A stretch of DNA of 64,000 nucleotides from JADKIH01 sp031385005 (GCA_031385005.1 JANNBB010000070.1:115508-179507); one strand, 5' to 3'; positions 1-8,973 are shown, numbered from the stretch's first letter. Notes: generated by a model from the sequence alone, not told the origin. Numbers and translations are program-made.

Positions 1-215
1 CTGCATATGGTTTGGCATACTTTCTTGTTCACGATGTTTTTATTCACCAACGATTTAAGATTTTCAGGAATTCTGATAATTTTTATTTGCGAGCGATTCG
101 GAAAGCACATAAAATTCATCACAAACATCTTGATAAATATCACGGAGAGTGTTTTGGTATGTTACTCGTTCCGGTAAAATATTTTTTAGAAGCAATGAAA
201 TCGGCGCGTCAATGA
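1..215 (+). CDS. crtZ: beta-carotene hydroxylase, C-terminal part (5' end outside window)
   Basis: The open frame runs in from the left edge and ends at 215, so only about 70 C-terminal residues are present. They carry two histidine clusters typical of the CrtZ branch of the fatty-acid hydroxylase superfamily: VHDVFIHQRF and HKIHHK, which in the family bind the di-iron centre. CrtZ hydroxylates the beta-ionone rings of beta-carotene to give zeaxanthin, in the inner membrane. Its stop codon overlaps the start of the lycopene cyclase gene (AATGA at 211-215), so the two are co-transcribed and probably translationally coupled. Other carotenoid genes may lie upstream, outside the window. Confidence 0.85.
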   Translation, partial: AYGLAYFLVHDVFIHQRFKIFRNSDNFYLRAIRKAHKIHHKHLDKYHGECFGMLLVPVKYFLEAMKSARQ

Positions 216-922
216 AGTTTACGTATTTAATCATTAACCTAGCTTCATTTGTTGTCCCATTTATTTATTCCTTTCACCCTAAATTAAAATTTAATCTCAA
301 TTTTCGTTTTTTCTGGCCGGCTACTCTAATCGTTGCCGCATTTTTTATTATTTGGGACATGGTTTTTACCGAACTGAAAATTTGGTCTTTCAATCCCAAG
401 TACGTAACCGGAATTAACTTTTTTAATTTACCGATCGAAGAGGTACTATTTTTTATTTGCATCCCTTTTGCATGTGTTTTTACATACCATTGCATTGTTA
501 AATTGTTTATTCGGGATAATTTATACTTCTTCGAAAGTACACTCACTCCAATATTTATTTTATTGATGTTATTTATGGCTACTATTAATATCAATCGTTT
601 ATATACTTCCGTTACGTTTACTTTTCTCTCCGGGGCATTGTTTTTTATTAAGTATTTAGCAAAAGCTAAATGGCTGAGTAATTTTTATATTGTCTACGCT
701 GTTTTAATTATACCATTTCTGATCGTAAACGGTATCCTTACCGGCTCCTGGCTGGAAGAGCCCGTTGTACTTTATAACGACAAGGAAAATATGGGTATTC
801 GTATTTTTACTATCCCCTTTGAGGATATTTTTTATGGGATGTTGCTGATCTTACTTAATGTAGCATTGTATTTAAAGTTTATTGAAATGCATAGGTCTAG
901 ATTGGTTTCCCCTAAAAAATAA
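212..922 (+). CDS. lycopene cyclase, fused CrtYc-CrtYd type
   Basis: A 236-residue polytopic membrane protein with two copies of the lycopene cyclase domain. The signature PxE[ED] occurs as PIEE at residues 74-77 and PFED at 202-205, each at the start of a membrane helix. In actinobacteria CrtYc and CrtYd are separate subunits; here they are one chain, as is common in Bacteroidota. The enzyme would cyclise lycopene to beta-carotene, the substrate of the CrtZ product just upstream. I chose the ATG at 212 because it overlaps the crtZ stop; the frame is open further upstream from a TTG at 149, but that stretch is shared with crtZ coding sequence and gives a charged, non-homologous leader. Confidence 0.88.
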   Translation: MKFTYLIINLASFVVPFIYSFHPKLKFNLNFRFFWPATLIVAAFFIIWDMVFTELKIWSFNPKYVTGINFFNLPIEEVLFFICIPFACVFTYHCIVKLFIRDNLYFFESTLTPIFILLMLFMATININRLYTSVTFTFLSGALFFIKYLAKAKWLSNFYIVYAVLIIPFLIVNGILTGSWLEEPVVLYNDKENMGIRIFTIPFEDIFYGMLLILLNVALYLKFIEMHRSRLVSPKK

Positions 923-1084
923 GTGTTCTCCGGCTATTTTGATAAGATTAAAGGCCATAATTTCTTATTATGAGCACCTATTAACTATTTTGTCTATAAT
1001 TTTTGTGTTCTTTTATCCTGCCATTTATTTATTTCCGATATTCGTTTAGCTATATCACTAGCAAGCATTTAAAATATTATAAAG

Positions 1085-1672
1085 ATGAAAAAATTTCCTC
1101 TCGCAATTTTAGTAGCATTGTTTACTTCAATCAGCTCATACTGCCAGGTTTGTCAGGTCTTCATTTCCCATGTGATCAATGGAAATATTGTACAGTATTC
1201 AGCTTCCAGTCCGGATAATCCTGCCAGTTGGTCGTGGTTTTTTAATGGCGGTACACCTTCGACTTCAAATCAGCAAAATCCTGTTATTAATTATGCTGTT
1301 CCCGGAGTTTATATTTGTGCTTGTACTGTTAGTGGCGGTCCAAACAGTTGTTCACCGTCTTTATCTAGTGGACAAGACTCGGTGACGATTTTAAGCTCCG
1401 GAATAAATGAAGTTAAAAGAATCGATGGAGTTTTTATTTTTAATCGAAATTCAATTCCTACTTTTGAGATTAATAGTACTTCTAAACAAGATGTAAATAT
1501 TCATCTATTTGATATTTCAGGAAAGTTAATTGATCGAATTTTTGAGGGTTCTTTGTATTCAGGAAATAATACTTTTCAAATGCGTCCGATCGGATTGCCT
1601 GATGGGAATTATATACTTCAAATTATCACCGATGAAAATCAGCTGACAAGAAAATTTAGTTGGAAAAATTAA
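1085..1672 (+). CDS. small T9SS-exported protein with PKD-like domain
   Basis: A 195-residue exported protein. Residues 1-20 form a signal peptide (MKKFPLAILVALF then a small-residue cleavage region). Residues about 25-100 look like a PKD-type beta-sandwich: the stretch ASWSWFFNGGTPSTS followed by NPVINYAVPGVY is the usual PKD pattern. Cysteines around residues 80-95 may form disulfides. The last 80 residues form a T9SS type A sorting domain (FDISGKLI, then GNYILQI near the end). Such proteins cross the outer membrane through the type IX system and stay on or leave the surface. No catalytic motif is visible and the function is unknown. It converges with the gene at 1718-3748. Confidence 0.7.
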   Translation: MKKFPLAILVALFTSISSYCQVCQVFISHVINGNIVQYSASSPDNPASWSWFFNGGTPSTSNQQNPVINYAVPGVYICACTVSGGPNSCSPSLSSGQDSVTILSSGINEVKRIDGVFIFNRNSIPTFEINSTSKQDVNIHLFDISGKLIDRIFEGSLYSGNNTFQMRPIGLPDGNYILQIITDENQLTRKFSWKN

Positions 1673-1717
1673 TATCGGATGGAGTTGAATTTATTTGTAT
1701 AAATAATATACGAATGT

Positions 1718-3748
1718 TTATTGTTTTATAATAATTTCTGAAAGTGATTGCTGTTGATTACGCAACTTCAATACATAAATTCCTGCCGGTTGATTTGAAA
1801 TGTCTATGGCAATTTGGTTGGTTCCTTGTTTAACTGAGTAAAGCGGCAATATTTTTTCACCCATCAAATTATAAATTAATATGTCTTCTGTCTTGAATGA
1901 GTTTTCATTTAAGAATAAATTAAATTTTCCGTCTGTAGGATTGGATGAAATTGACATATTTTTATTGGCAAATAGTGGATTTTTATTTCCAACAATATCA
2001 GCAACTAATCGTTTCCAGACACCTTTTGTTCGGGTGCTTGCATAAATATAAATTCCATCTGTGGTCATGGCCGTAATTCCGGCAGCTACCGGAAGTCCTG
2101 TATTAAAATCATCCCAAAACATACCACTGGTTGAAAGGTTGTAAACTTCTCCATTGTAGGTAGCGGAAAAAACATTTGTCCCGTCAAAATGAAAAGCAGA
2201 TATATAATAATTTGTAAGACCAATTGTAGCATCGGTCCATACTCCGCCATTGTTTACGGTGGTAAAGATTCCGTTATCGCAACCTGCAAATATTGTTGTC
2301 CCGTCGGTTGTAAGAGCATTGACAGTTAGTGATGTTAAACCATTGCTCACAGAAGTCCATGAGCCGCCATTGTTCGAGGAGATAAATACACCTCCTAATG
2401 TAGCGGCAAGAATATTTCCTGAAGTGTATAACAAGGCATTTACATTTAAATCCAATAATCCGGTGTTTACAGCAGCCCATGAGATTCCACTATCGGAGGA
2501 GTAAAAGACTCCATCGTATGCAGTTCCTGCGAATATTTCTGTACCGTTAATGGCAAGGCTCGTTACATTTAGATTGCCCATTCCCAGAATGGATGGTGAC
2601 CAATCTAACCCACCATTGGTTGAGACGGAGATTCCGTCATATGTTCCGGCAACTAATTTGGTTCCCGATAATGCAAGTGCGTTTACTGCAGCACCTGCAA
2701 TTCCGTTTGCTCCTTTATTCCAGGTAACGCCATAATCTGTTGTATTGAAAACACCTGCACCGTTTGTACCCGCATATATTGTTCCTGAAATCGAAGCAAG
2801 TGAAAGTGTAATATTATTCGTAATTCCCGTATTGGCATTTGTCCAGCTTGCTCCATTGTTTGTAGAAGAAAATAGTCCGTCATATATAGTACCCGCAAAT
2901 AGAGTAGAACCATTTAATGAAATAGTTTGAATAAATGCATCACCAAGACCTACGGTATCTAATGTCCAGCTGTTACCTGAATTAGTCGAAACATAAACGC
3001 CATTAATGGTTCCTGCATATACATTAGACCCTGACGAAGCTAATGAAAGCACATTCGCATAGCCCATTCCTATTGTATCCTGAATCCAATTATTTCCTGA
3101 ATCTGCAGATGCAAAAACACCTTCACCACCTGTGCCTGCAAAAATAGCTGTGCCACTGGTTGTCAGCGAAAAAATAAGTGTATTTGTAAATCCATTGTTG
3201 ACGGATATCCATGTATTACCTGTGTCGGCAGAAAGAAATACTCCAAAATTTGTACCTGCAAAAACCTGAGTGCCTATAAATGCTATTGAATAAATACTGG
3301 TGGATGTGAGTCCTTTTTGTATCCATTGATTTCCGCCATTGTTCGAGTAATATATACCATCATAAGAACCTGCAAAAAGATTGGATCCATTTGCACCAAA
3401 ACAGGTGATAGAATTTTGTCCGACACCATTTGTATCTAATGCCCATGTTGCACCACTGTCTAATGAAGAATGTAAGCCCAGATCTGTTAATGCAAACATT
3501 TTTGTACCACTTGATCCCAAGGATGAAACAAATAGATTGTTAAATCCGGTATTGGATGGAGTCCAATTGGCTCCATTATTTGACGAAATAAAAACGCCAC
3601 TACCGTAAGCTGCTGTAAAAAGCATATTGCCAAATGATAAAACGCTTTTAATATTGCCTCCGTATGGACCGTTTGTCGGTTGCCATTGTGCGAAGCCGGT
3701 TTGTACTGAGAAGATAAATAAATAAATTATGAGTAATCCTTTTTTCAT
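1718..3748 (-). CDS. T9SS-exported BNR/beta-propeller repeat protein
   Basis: A 676-residue protein with a signal peptide (cut near residue 20), about thirteen tandem repeats of roughly 40-44 residues over residues 25-590, and a C-terminal T9SS type A sorting domain (residues about 595-676, SSNPTDGKF and AGIYVLKL). Each repeat has the form [IL]FAGTxxGVFxSxDxGxxW, that is, BNR/Asp-box-like repeats as in sialidases and Ycf48/HCF136-like propellers. More than one propeller is likely. No sialidase catalytic residues could be identified, so an enzymatic role is not claimed; surface binding is more likely. It has no obvious operon partner. Confidence 0.75.
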   Translation of the reverse strand: MKKGLLIIYLFIFSVQTGFAQWQPTNGPYGGNIKSVLSFGNMLFTAAYGSGVFISSNNGANWTPSNTGFNNLFVSSLGSSGTKMFALTDLGLHSSLDSGATWALDTNGVGQNSITCFGANGSNLFAGSYDGIYYSNNGGNQWIQKGLTSTSIYSIAFIGTQVFAGTNFGVFLSADTGNTWISVNNGFTNTLIFSLTTSGTAIFAGTGGEGVFASADSGNNWIQDTIGMGYANVLSLASSGSNVYAGTINGVYVSTNSGNSWTLDTVGLGDAFIQTISLNGSTLFAGTIYDGLFSSTNNGASWTNANTGITNNITLSLASISGTIYAGTNGAGVFNTTDYGVTWNKGANGIAGAAVNALALSGTKLVAGTYDGISVSTNGGLDWSPSILGMGNLNVTSLAINGTEIFAGTAYDGVFYSSDSGISWAAVNTGLLDLNVNALLYTSGNILAATLGGVFISSNNGGSWTSVSNGLTSLTVNALTTDGTTIFAGCDNGIFTTVNNGGVWTDATIGLTNYYISAFHFDGTNVFSATYNGEVYNLSTSGMFWDDFNTGLPVAAGITAMTTDGIYIYASTRTKGVWKRLVADIVGNKNPLFANKNMSISSNPTDGKFNLFLNENSFKTEDILIYNLMGEKILPLYSVKQGTNQIAIDISNQPAGIYVLKLRNQQQSLSEIIIKQ

Positions 3749-4108
3749 TGATTCGGAATATTGGGGGATAAAATTTGATTGGGAAATCTACAAATATTTT
3801 TTCAAAATTCAATTATAGAAATGTCCTATTTGATGAAATTAAATCCGAATATTCCTCCTTTAGCTAAAATCCTTTAGGGAAGGCACTTTTGGCTTGTTTT
3901 ACCTGTTTATTTTTGATAAAATTCTACTGAAAATAGTCTTAATAATTAATTTTTTAGAGGGAAGGTAACGTTCCGCCGGATAACTGAATTATTTTTTAAT
4001 GCTAATTTTTTTTATCCGTGCTAGAATAGAATGGACTCCGGAACTTTTTAAATGTGATAATAATTTCCATTTGTGCGAAGGTTACCCTCCGATAAAAGTT
4101 TTAAAAGG
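3749..4108. other. intergenic region without a recognisable gene
   Basis: 360 bases between two leftward genes: the 5' side of the BNR repeat gene and the 3' end of proC. I see no plausible reading frame, no RNA gene and no strong hairpin followed by a T run. The part next to 3748 must hold the promoter of the repeat protein, but no clear box was found. Confidence 0.5.
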
Positions 4109-4903
4109 TTAGCCGATTTTTTCAAAAGATGCTATGATCCCTTTTATCAATGAAGAGCTGAAGCCATTGTGTTCCATTTCATTTAGTCCTACAATTGTGC
4201 AACCCTTTGGTGTCGTTACTTTGTCTATTTCAAATTCAGGATGTTGCTTTCTTTCTATGATCAATTGAGCAGCTCCTTTAACGGTATGATTGACGATGGT
4301 ACTCGCTGTAGCGGAATCAAATCCGATTTGAATTCCTCCCTGAACCATAGCACGCATAAACCGCAGCACGAAAGCAATACCGCAAGCACCTAAAACTGTA
4401 GCCGATTCCATCAATTCTTCTTTTATGGAAAGGGGTGTTCCAACGATGCTAAAAAGAGCATTGACCGTTTCAATGTCTTTTGCATTCGCGCCTTCCGAAC
4501 AAATACAGGTAATGGATTCCTTCACATCGGCCGCTGTATTGGGCATGGCCCTGAAGAATGGGATAGAGGTTTTGATTTTATCTTTTATCTCTTTAATCGA
4601 AATGCCGGTGGCGACAGAAATTAATATATGTTTTCCGGGTACTAGACTTCCTTTAATTTCTTCCAGCACGTTGAAAATATCATAGGGTTTTACGGAGATC
4701 AAAACAATGTCAGATTCACTTACAGCTTTTGCATTGTTACTGGTTACTTCAATTCCCAAGTCAGAAAGATGTTGAATACTTTGTGTATTCCGCTTTGTGA
4801 CGATGATGTTATTTTTCGGAAAATCAGATTGATCAATCAGTCCTTTAACGATTGACAAACCCAGATTTCCACATCCGATAATTGATATTTTTTTTCCTTG
4901 CAT
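4109..4903 (-). CDS. proC: pyrroline-5-carboxylate reductase
   Basis: 264 residues, the normal ProC length. It catalyses the last step of proline synthesis, reducing 1-pyrroline-5-carboxylate with NAD(P)H in the cytoplasm. The N-terminus has the Rossmann signature IIGCGNLGLSI, then SVKPYDI, and FFRAMPNTAADVKESIT, the segment around the conserved MPN[TL] motif. The C-terminal helical dimerisation domain contains FVLRFMRAMVQGG and TTPKGCTI, corresponding to the family signature with [TS]xPGGxT. Here the glycine pair is replaced (TTPKGCT), a modest deviation. It stands alone; the next gene upstream starts at 6330. Confidence 0.93.
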   Translation of the reverse strand: MQGKKISIIGCGNLGLSIVKGLIDQSDFPKNNIIVTKRNTQSIQHLSDLGIEVTSNNAKAVSESDIVLISVKPYDIFNVLEEIKGSLVPGKHILISVATGISIKEIKDKIKTSIPFFRAMPNTAADVKESITCICSEGANAKDIETVNALFSIVGTPLSIKEELMESATVLGACGIAFVLRFMRAMVQGGIQIGFDSATASTIVNHTVKGAAQLIIERKQHPEFEIDKVTTPKGCTIVGLNEMEHNGFSSSLIKGIIASFEKIG

Positions 4904-5055
4904 GGAACGGTGGTTGTTATAAGTTGGATTTGGAGATTATTTTGAAGCTGTAAATATAGACTTAATCTTGCCAAAATGTTTTTATAATAGTCAAAATTTG
5001 AAAAAGAAAGGAACATTATTTTTTTTACTTTTTGTGCTTTATTATACAATTTTGT

Positions 5056-6330
5056 TTACCCGGAAATCATAAAATATAAAAATACTCCTGCACAGAAAGT
5101 CATAACAAGAAGGGTAGCCATTCCCAGAAAATTAGACCAGCGTGTATTCGTAAATTCGCCCATAATTTTTTTATTGTTACAGATGTGCAGGATGAGAGCA
5201 ATGATAAAAGGTGCAACGATGCCATAGAGTACAGCAGTGTAAATAAGCATCTTCACCGGACTGATTCCCGCCAGTTGTATCATTAACCCGACAAACAAGG
5301 AGATCACCAGCGTTATATAAAACCCTTTAGCTTGTCTGAAAGTATTGTCGAGTCCTTCCTTCCATAGAAAAGTTTCGGCAATCATATAGCTGAGTGATCC
5401 GGCCAGAACGGGAATTGCCAATGCGCCGGTTCCCAGTACTCCGATAGAAAAGAGGATGTAGGCCTTGTCTCCCGCCAAGGGCTGAAGTGCCCGTGCGGCT
5501 TCCTCAACTGTGTTGATGGAATGAATTCCTTTGCTGAATAGTACGGTTCCTGTAGCCAGTATGATAAAATAGAAAACGACATTGGTTAAAAACAAACCGG
5601 TCGCTATTCCTGTTTCCATCATGGAAATATTTTTTTTATCTACCACCAGGTGTTTTTCATTCACTTCCTCAACTTCCATGGATGTCTGCCAGAAAAATAA
5701 ATAAGGAGAAATGGTTGTTCCTAATATCCCAACCAATACAAGGAAATATTGTTTGGAAAATTCTATAGTTGGAAAAATAGTATTCTTTAGAGCTTCCAGC
5801 CAGTTTGTTTCGGTTAAAAATGGAATTAGAATGTAACTGAATAAACTAATGCAAAGCCATTTTAAAACCAATGCAATACGTTTGTATTTCCAAAGGATCA
5901 GACCAATCATCAGAAAAAATGTATAGATTATGGAAAAGACATATGTGGGAATAACCGGGAAAAGCATGTTTGTAACAGAACCCATGCCTGCTATGTCCGC
6001 TCCGATATTTAATGTTATGGAAGGAAAGCTAAGAAGAATGATAAAATATAATATGTATTTCGGATAATTGTTTTTAATAACACCTGTTAGTCCGTGATCG
6101 GTTACCAATCCGATGCGGGCACACATTTCCTGAACCGATACAATTAATGGATAGGTGGCAATTGCGGTCCATAAAAATTTATTTCCAAATTGAGCACCCG
6201 CTTGTGAATATGTTGCAATTCCGGAAGGATCGTCGTCACTTGCTCCGGTTATCAATCCGGGGCCAAGGCTTCTGAAAAAGCTTTGTTTATTCCCGACTGA
6301 ATTTAACTTACCTTTTTGCGGTTCACTCAT
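5056..6330 (-). CDS. Nramp-related divalent metal transporter, divergent motifs
   Basis: 424 residues with about eleven membrane helices in the inner membrane. The fold family is clear from the N-terminus (GPGLITGASDDDPSGIATY) and from the overall helix pattern. Canonical Nramp/MntH proteins bind Mn2+ or Fe2+ through DPGN in helix 1 and MPH in helix 6. Here helix 1 has DPSG (residues 34-37) and the helix 6 position reads TTISPYLFFWQ (about 205-215), so the Asn, Met and His are missing while the Asp is kept. This resembles Nramp-related proteins with altered selectivity, so MntH is not asserted. Single gene; no metal-box operator was recognised. Confidence 0.8.
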   Translation of the reverse strand: MSEPQKGKLNSVGNKQSFFRSLGPGLITGASDDDPSGIATYSQAGAQFGNKFLWTAIATYPLIVSVQEMCARIGLVTDHGLTGVIKNNYPKYILYFIILLSFPSITLNIGADIAGMGSVTNMLFPVIPTYVFSIIYTFFLMIGLILWKYKRIALVLKWLCISLFSYILIPFLTETNWLEALKNTIFPTIEFSKQYFLVLVGILGTTISPYLFFWQTSMEVEEVNEKHLVVDKKNISMMETGIATGLFLTNVVFYFIILATGTVLFSKGIHSINTVEEAARALQPLAGDKAYILFSIGVLGTGALAIPVLAGSLSYMIAETFLWKEGLDNTFRQAKGFYITLVISLFVGLMIQLAGISPVKMLIYTAVLYGIVAPFIIALILHICNNKKIMGEFTNTRWSNFLGMATLLVMTFCAGVFLYFMISG

Positions 6331-6545
6331 TAGAATAATTATCTCTGCAAATATTCATAAATTCAAGGTAATACGAAAAAGAGTACTATTGCTTGTGAGA
6401 TAAAGATATTTAAACTTAAGTGAACAGCAACTCAGAAATGGGATGTTTTCGGTTTTTTATGAGCCCAATTATCAACTATTAAATAATATTAATTATTTCG
6501 GTTTTTCTATTTAGAATATTAATTTCACACTTAAAATATATACAG

Positions 6546-7394
6546 ATGAAAAAACACTTACTCTCCATTTTAACTTTCTTGTTGACAATTGTTAATTTAA
6601 ATGCACAAACTGCCGGACCTTTTTTTCCAATTACTTATGCCACCTCAGGACAGGGTGCTGGATGGGCAAATTTGGTAGGTGTACAATACGTCGACAACAG
6701 TCCTGCCTATGTTGATTTAGCACAATTTCCTACATGTAATAATTTCATGTGTTATTATTCCAATGTTGCTTCTTTCACCGGATTTAATTTCGCTATTCCC
6801 GCAGGTTCGACAATTGAAGGAATACAAATAGATATGCTCCAGCGGGTAAGTTCTCCGGGAGGCGGCATTCACGATTCGGCGCTGGTGTTAGTATTAAATG
6901 GAGCTCCGGTAGGAAATGTTACCGTAAATCCTAACAACTGGAATGATGTCCCAACCGTTTATACCTATGGGGGAGCTACGGATAATTGGGGTTCGAGCTG
7001 GACACCGGCATTAATCAATGATCCAACTTTCGGATTGTTGTTTCGGGTAACCAATTCTTCTTATGACCAACCGGCTTCTGTCGATCATCTGACAATGACA
7101 ATTTATTACCAGACAGGAACAGGAATTTTTTCGCAAACTTCTTCTCCTTTAGTTATTAGTTTTAAAAATAATTTTCTTCAAATCACAAGCGAAGGTTCTA
7201 ATTATTTAGCGGGAGGGAAAGTGGAAGTTGTGAGTATGGACGGCAAGATTCTTTGCTCAACAGTAATTCAAAGTGGTCAATCGACATTGAATGTAAATTT
7301 TGATGCGCAAAATTGGAGCAAAAGAATTTATGTGGTTAATATTTATAGTAACTCAGGGAATTCTATTCAACGTAAAGTTGTATTGGTGGATTAG
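6546..7394 (+). CDS. T9SS-exported protein of unknown function
   Basis: 282 residues. A signal peptide (MKKHLLSILTFLLTIVNLNA, cut before QTAG) is followed by a beta-rich domain of about 175 residues. That domain contains FNFAIPAGSTIEGI and VDHLTMTIYYQ, a pattern seen in exported Bacteroidota proteins that describe shared physical-type beta-sandwiches, but I cannot name the family. Residues 200-282 are a degenerate T9SS type A sorting domain (VVSMDGKIL, IYVVNIYS, ending in KVVLVD). It lies immediately upstream of the RHS island, with a 61-base gap. No enzymatic motif was seen. Confidence 0.65.
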   Translation: MKKHLLSILTFLLTIVNLNAQTAGPFFPITYATSGQGAGWANLVGVQYVDNSPAYVDLAQFPTCNNFMCYYSNVASFTGFNFAIPAGSTIEGIQIDMLQRVSSPGGGIHDSALVLVLNGAPVGNVTVNPNNWNDVPTVYTYGGATDNWGSSWTPALINDPTFGLLFRVTNSSYDQPASVDHLTMTIYYQTGTGIFSQTSSPLVISFKNNFLQITSEGSNYLAGGKVEVVSMDGKILCSTVIQSGQSTLNVNFDAQNWSKRIYVVNIYSNSGNSIQRKVVLVD

Positions 7395-7455
7395 TGGTTT
7401 ATTGTTTTCTAAAATCACGGATTATTATCGTTACTAAAATCCTTGAAGTTTAACC

Positions 7456-8355
7456 TTGAAAGAAATAACTCAGCCTGTTTCTACAAATGGCACAGTAAAC
7501 AAATACAAATTCACCAACAAAGAACTACAATTAGACCTCGGCATGAACCAATACGATTTAGGAGCAAGGTTATACGATCCTGTCCTTGGGCGGTTTAGTG
7601 TTATCGATCCCTTTACAGACTACGCTCCTGATTTAACTTCCTATCGGTATGCTTTTGATAACCCGGTTTCTTTTACTGATCCTACGGGGTTGTTGGAGGA
7701 AGATGGGGAAGGTGATTATGGTTACAACGATGCAGATCCGGATCCCAAACAACTTTATTTTACTTATGGAATAGTTAATGTCAATGAAAAAGATGATGAA
7801 GATGATGAAAAAGGAAAATATGTATTGCGGCTTCAGGATGTAGATGAACTTGATGCTTCAAGTGGAACTGATTATAACGATGGAAGTTCTACGGAATTTG
7901 AAAGTAGGGAAATTGAAGAGGAGAATGTGGAAGAGGAAGCTCAAGGTGGTGGGGGTGGTCTAAGTAGTCCAAGAGATTTTGCCAACGAATTAAAATATTA
8001 CTACAAATATAACTCAGGTACAGACTATCATTTGAGCCAAGAGAGGTTTAACGATGTTTACAATCAAGCTCATCAAAATTATGCTATTCAATGGAATAAG
8101 GCTACGAGATTAGCCAACGGAAATTATAGCATCCCAGTAAATTTTTATAAAACAGATTATGACTTTGCTTTTGGTAGAGCAACAATGAACTTCAGTTTTG
8201 ATAAAATCAATGGTTTTCAGCCAGTCGGTTTTTATGATATTTGGGATTTAGACCCTAAAGCTTGGGGTACTCGTTCATATTTTAACGAAGTAGTAACGCG
8301 CTATTATAATTGGCAGTTAAATGGTGGAACACCATTTAAAGTAACCTATCCATAA
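7456..8355 (+). CDS. orphan RHS tip: RHS core fragment plus candidate C-terminal toxin domain
   Basis: 299 residues from a TTG start; an in-frame stop at 7444 shows the frame does not extend into a full RHS protein. Residues 14-80 are the RHS repeat-associated core (GARLYDPVLGRF, then SYRYAFDNP and DPTG), normally found near the end of proteins over 1,000 residues. Then come an acidic linker (about 81-165), a Gly run, and a tip domain (171-299). The tip ends with FYDIWDLDPKAWGTRSY, NEVVTR and GTPFKV. Its order of Asp, aromatic, Asp, Arg, Glu and TR recalls the colicin M catalytic region, but the colicin His is absent, so this is tentative. No signal peptide. The next gene, 12 bases on, is the likely immunity gene. 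Confidence 0.7.
   Translation: MKEITQPVSTNGTVNKYKFTNKELQLDLGMNQYDLGARLYDPVLGRFSVIDPFTDYAPDLTSYRYAFDNPVSFTDPTGLLEEDGEGDYGYNDADPDPKQLYFTYGIVNVNEKDDEDDEKGKYVLRLQDVDELDASSGTDYNDGSSTEFESREIEEENVEEEAQGGGGGLSSPRDFANELKYYYKYNSGTDYHLSQERFNDVYNQAHQNYAIQWNKATRLANGNYSIPVNFYKTDYDFAFGRATMNFSFDKINGFQPVGFYDIWDLDPKAWGTRSYFNEVVTRYYNWQLNGGTPFKVTYP
7499..7549 (+). repeat. RHS core direct repeat, copy 1
   Basis: A 51-base stretch inside the RHS tip gene, encoding KYKFTNKELQLDLGMN. It recurs at 8974-9024 with 48 of 51 bases identical. The repeat marks the start of the RHS core, the usual point of homology for exchange between tip cassettes. Confidence 0.85.
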
Positions 8356-8367
8356 TTTGAACCTGAT

Positions 8368-8799
8368 ATGAGAAAATTTTTAATAATTAATATAATCCTG
8401 ATTGTACTTGGTACAACAGTATATTACCTTTTCTTAAGAAGAACACCCTATACTATTGCAAGTAATATCACAGGTTTTAAAGTTTCAACATCATTGACAG
8501 TTGAACAGTTTCAGGATGATTGGACAAATAATCCTGGTGGCGATGGAGAATCATTTATCCTTTTTTCATTTCAAGAAAGTGAAAAAGAAAAACTGGTAGA
8601 TGCTTGTAAAATTAATAACTATAAACCACTACCGATAAAGGATATTTTACCAGACAATTTTATTTATAAGTATGTCAAAATAGAAAATCAATCAGGGTTT
8701 TATAAATTAGATAAAGACAAAAAAGACGAAAGAAACTATCAAATAACAGTCTTAAACTTACAAGAGAATAAATTAATCGTTTATAATGTAATTTACTAA
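8368..8799 (+). CDS. candidate immunity protein, membrane-anchored
   Basis: 143 residues starting 12 bases after the RHS tip stop. Residues 4-22 form a single hydrophobic helix (FLIINIILIVLGTTVYYLF) followed by Arg-Arg. This is compatible either with an N-in anchor leaving the rest in the periplasm or with the reverse topology; the short N-terminus MRK favours N-in by the positive-inside rule, though the RR after the helix argues the other way. The soluble part (about 25-143) has no motif I recognise. The immunity role is inferred only from position behind a candidate toxin. If true, the anchor suggests that the toxin acts at the membrane or in the periplasm. Confidence 0.5.
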   Translation: MRKFLIINIILIVLGTTVYYLFLRRTPYTIASNITGFKVSTSLTVEQFQDDWTNNPGGDGESFILFSFQESEKEKLVDACKINNYKPLPIKDILPDNFIYKYVKIENQSGFYKLDKDKKDERNYQITVLNLQENKLIVYNVIY

Positions 8800-8973
8800 T
8801 AAGGACAAAGCCCGCTCGCCGGAATCTTTGCGCATCAGCCTTACGGGAAAGGGGATTCGACGCACACAGTACTTCAAATGCTGAACATAAAGTAATTTTC
8901 ATTCTCATTTCTTTAAATAAATAGCAATAGCATTATCAAAAACTTAAGCATTATATTAGTGGCGGAGATTAAT

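Noticed and set aside
1718..3748. Possible CRISPR or satellite array from the regular repeat pattern
   Set aside because: The regularity is at protein level, with a period of about 130 bases, divergent DNA, and an unbroken reading frame with signal peptide and T9SS tail.
8675..8908. Minus-strand open frame overlapping the end of the candidate immunity gene
   Set aside because: It spans the immunity gene end and the GC-rich scar and lacks a start context; more likely chance composition.
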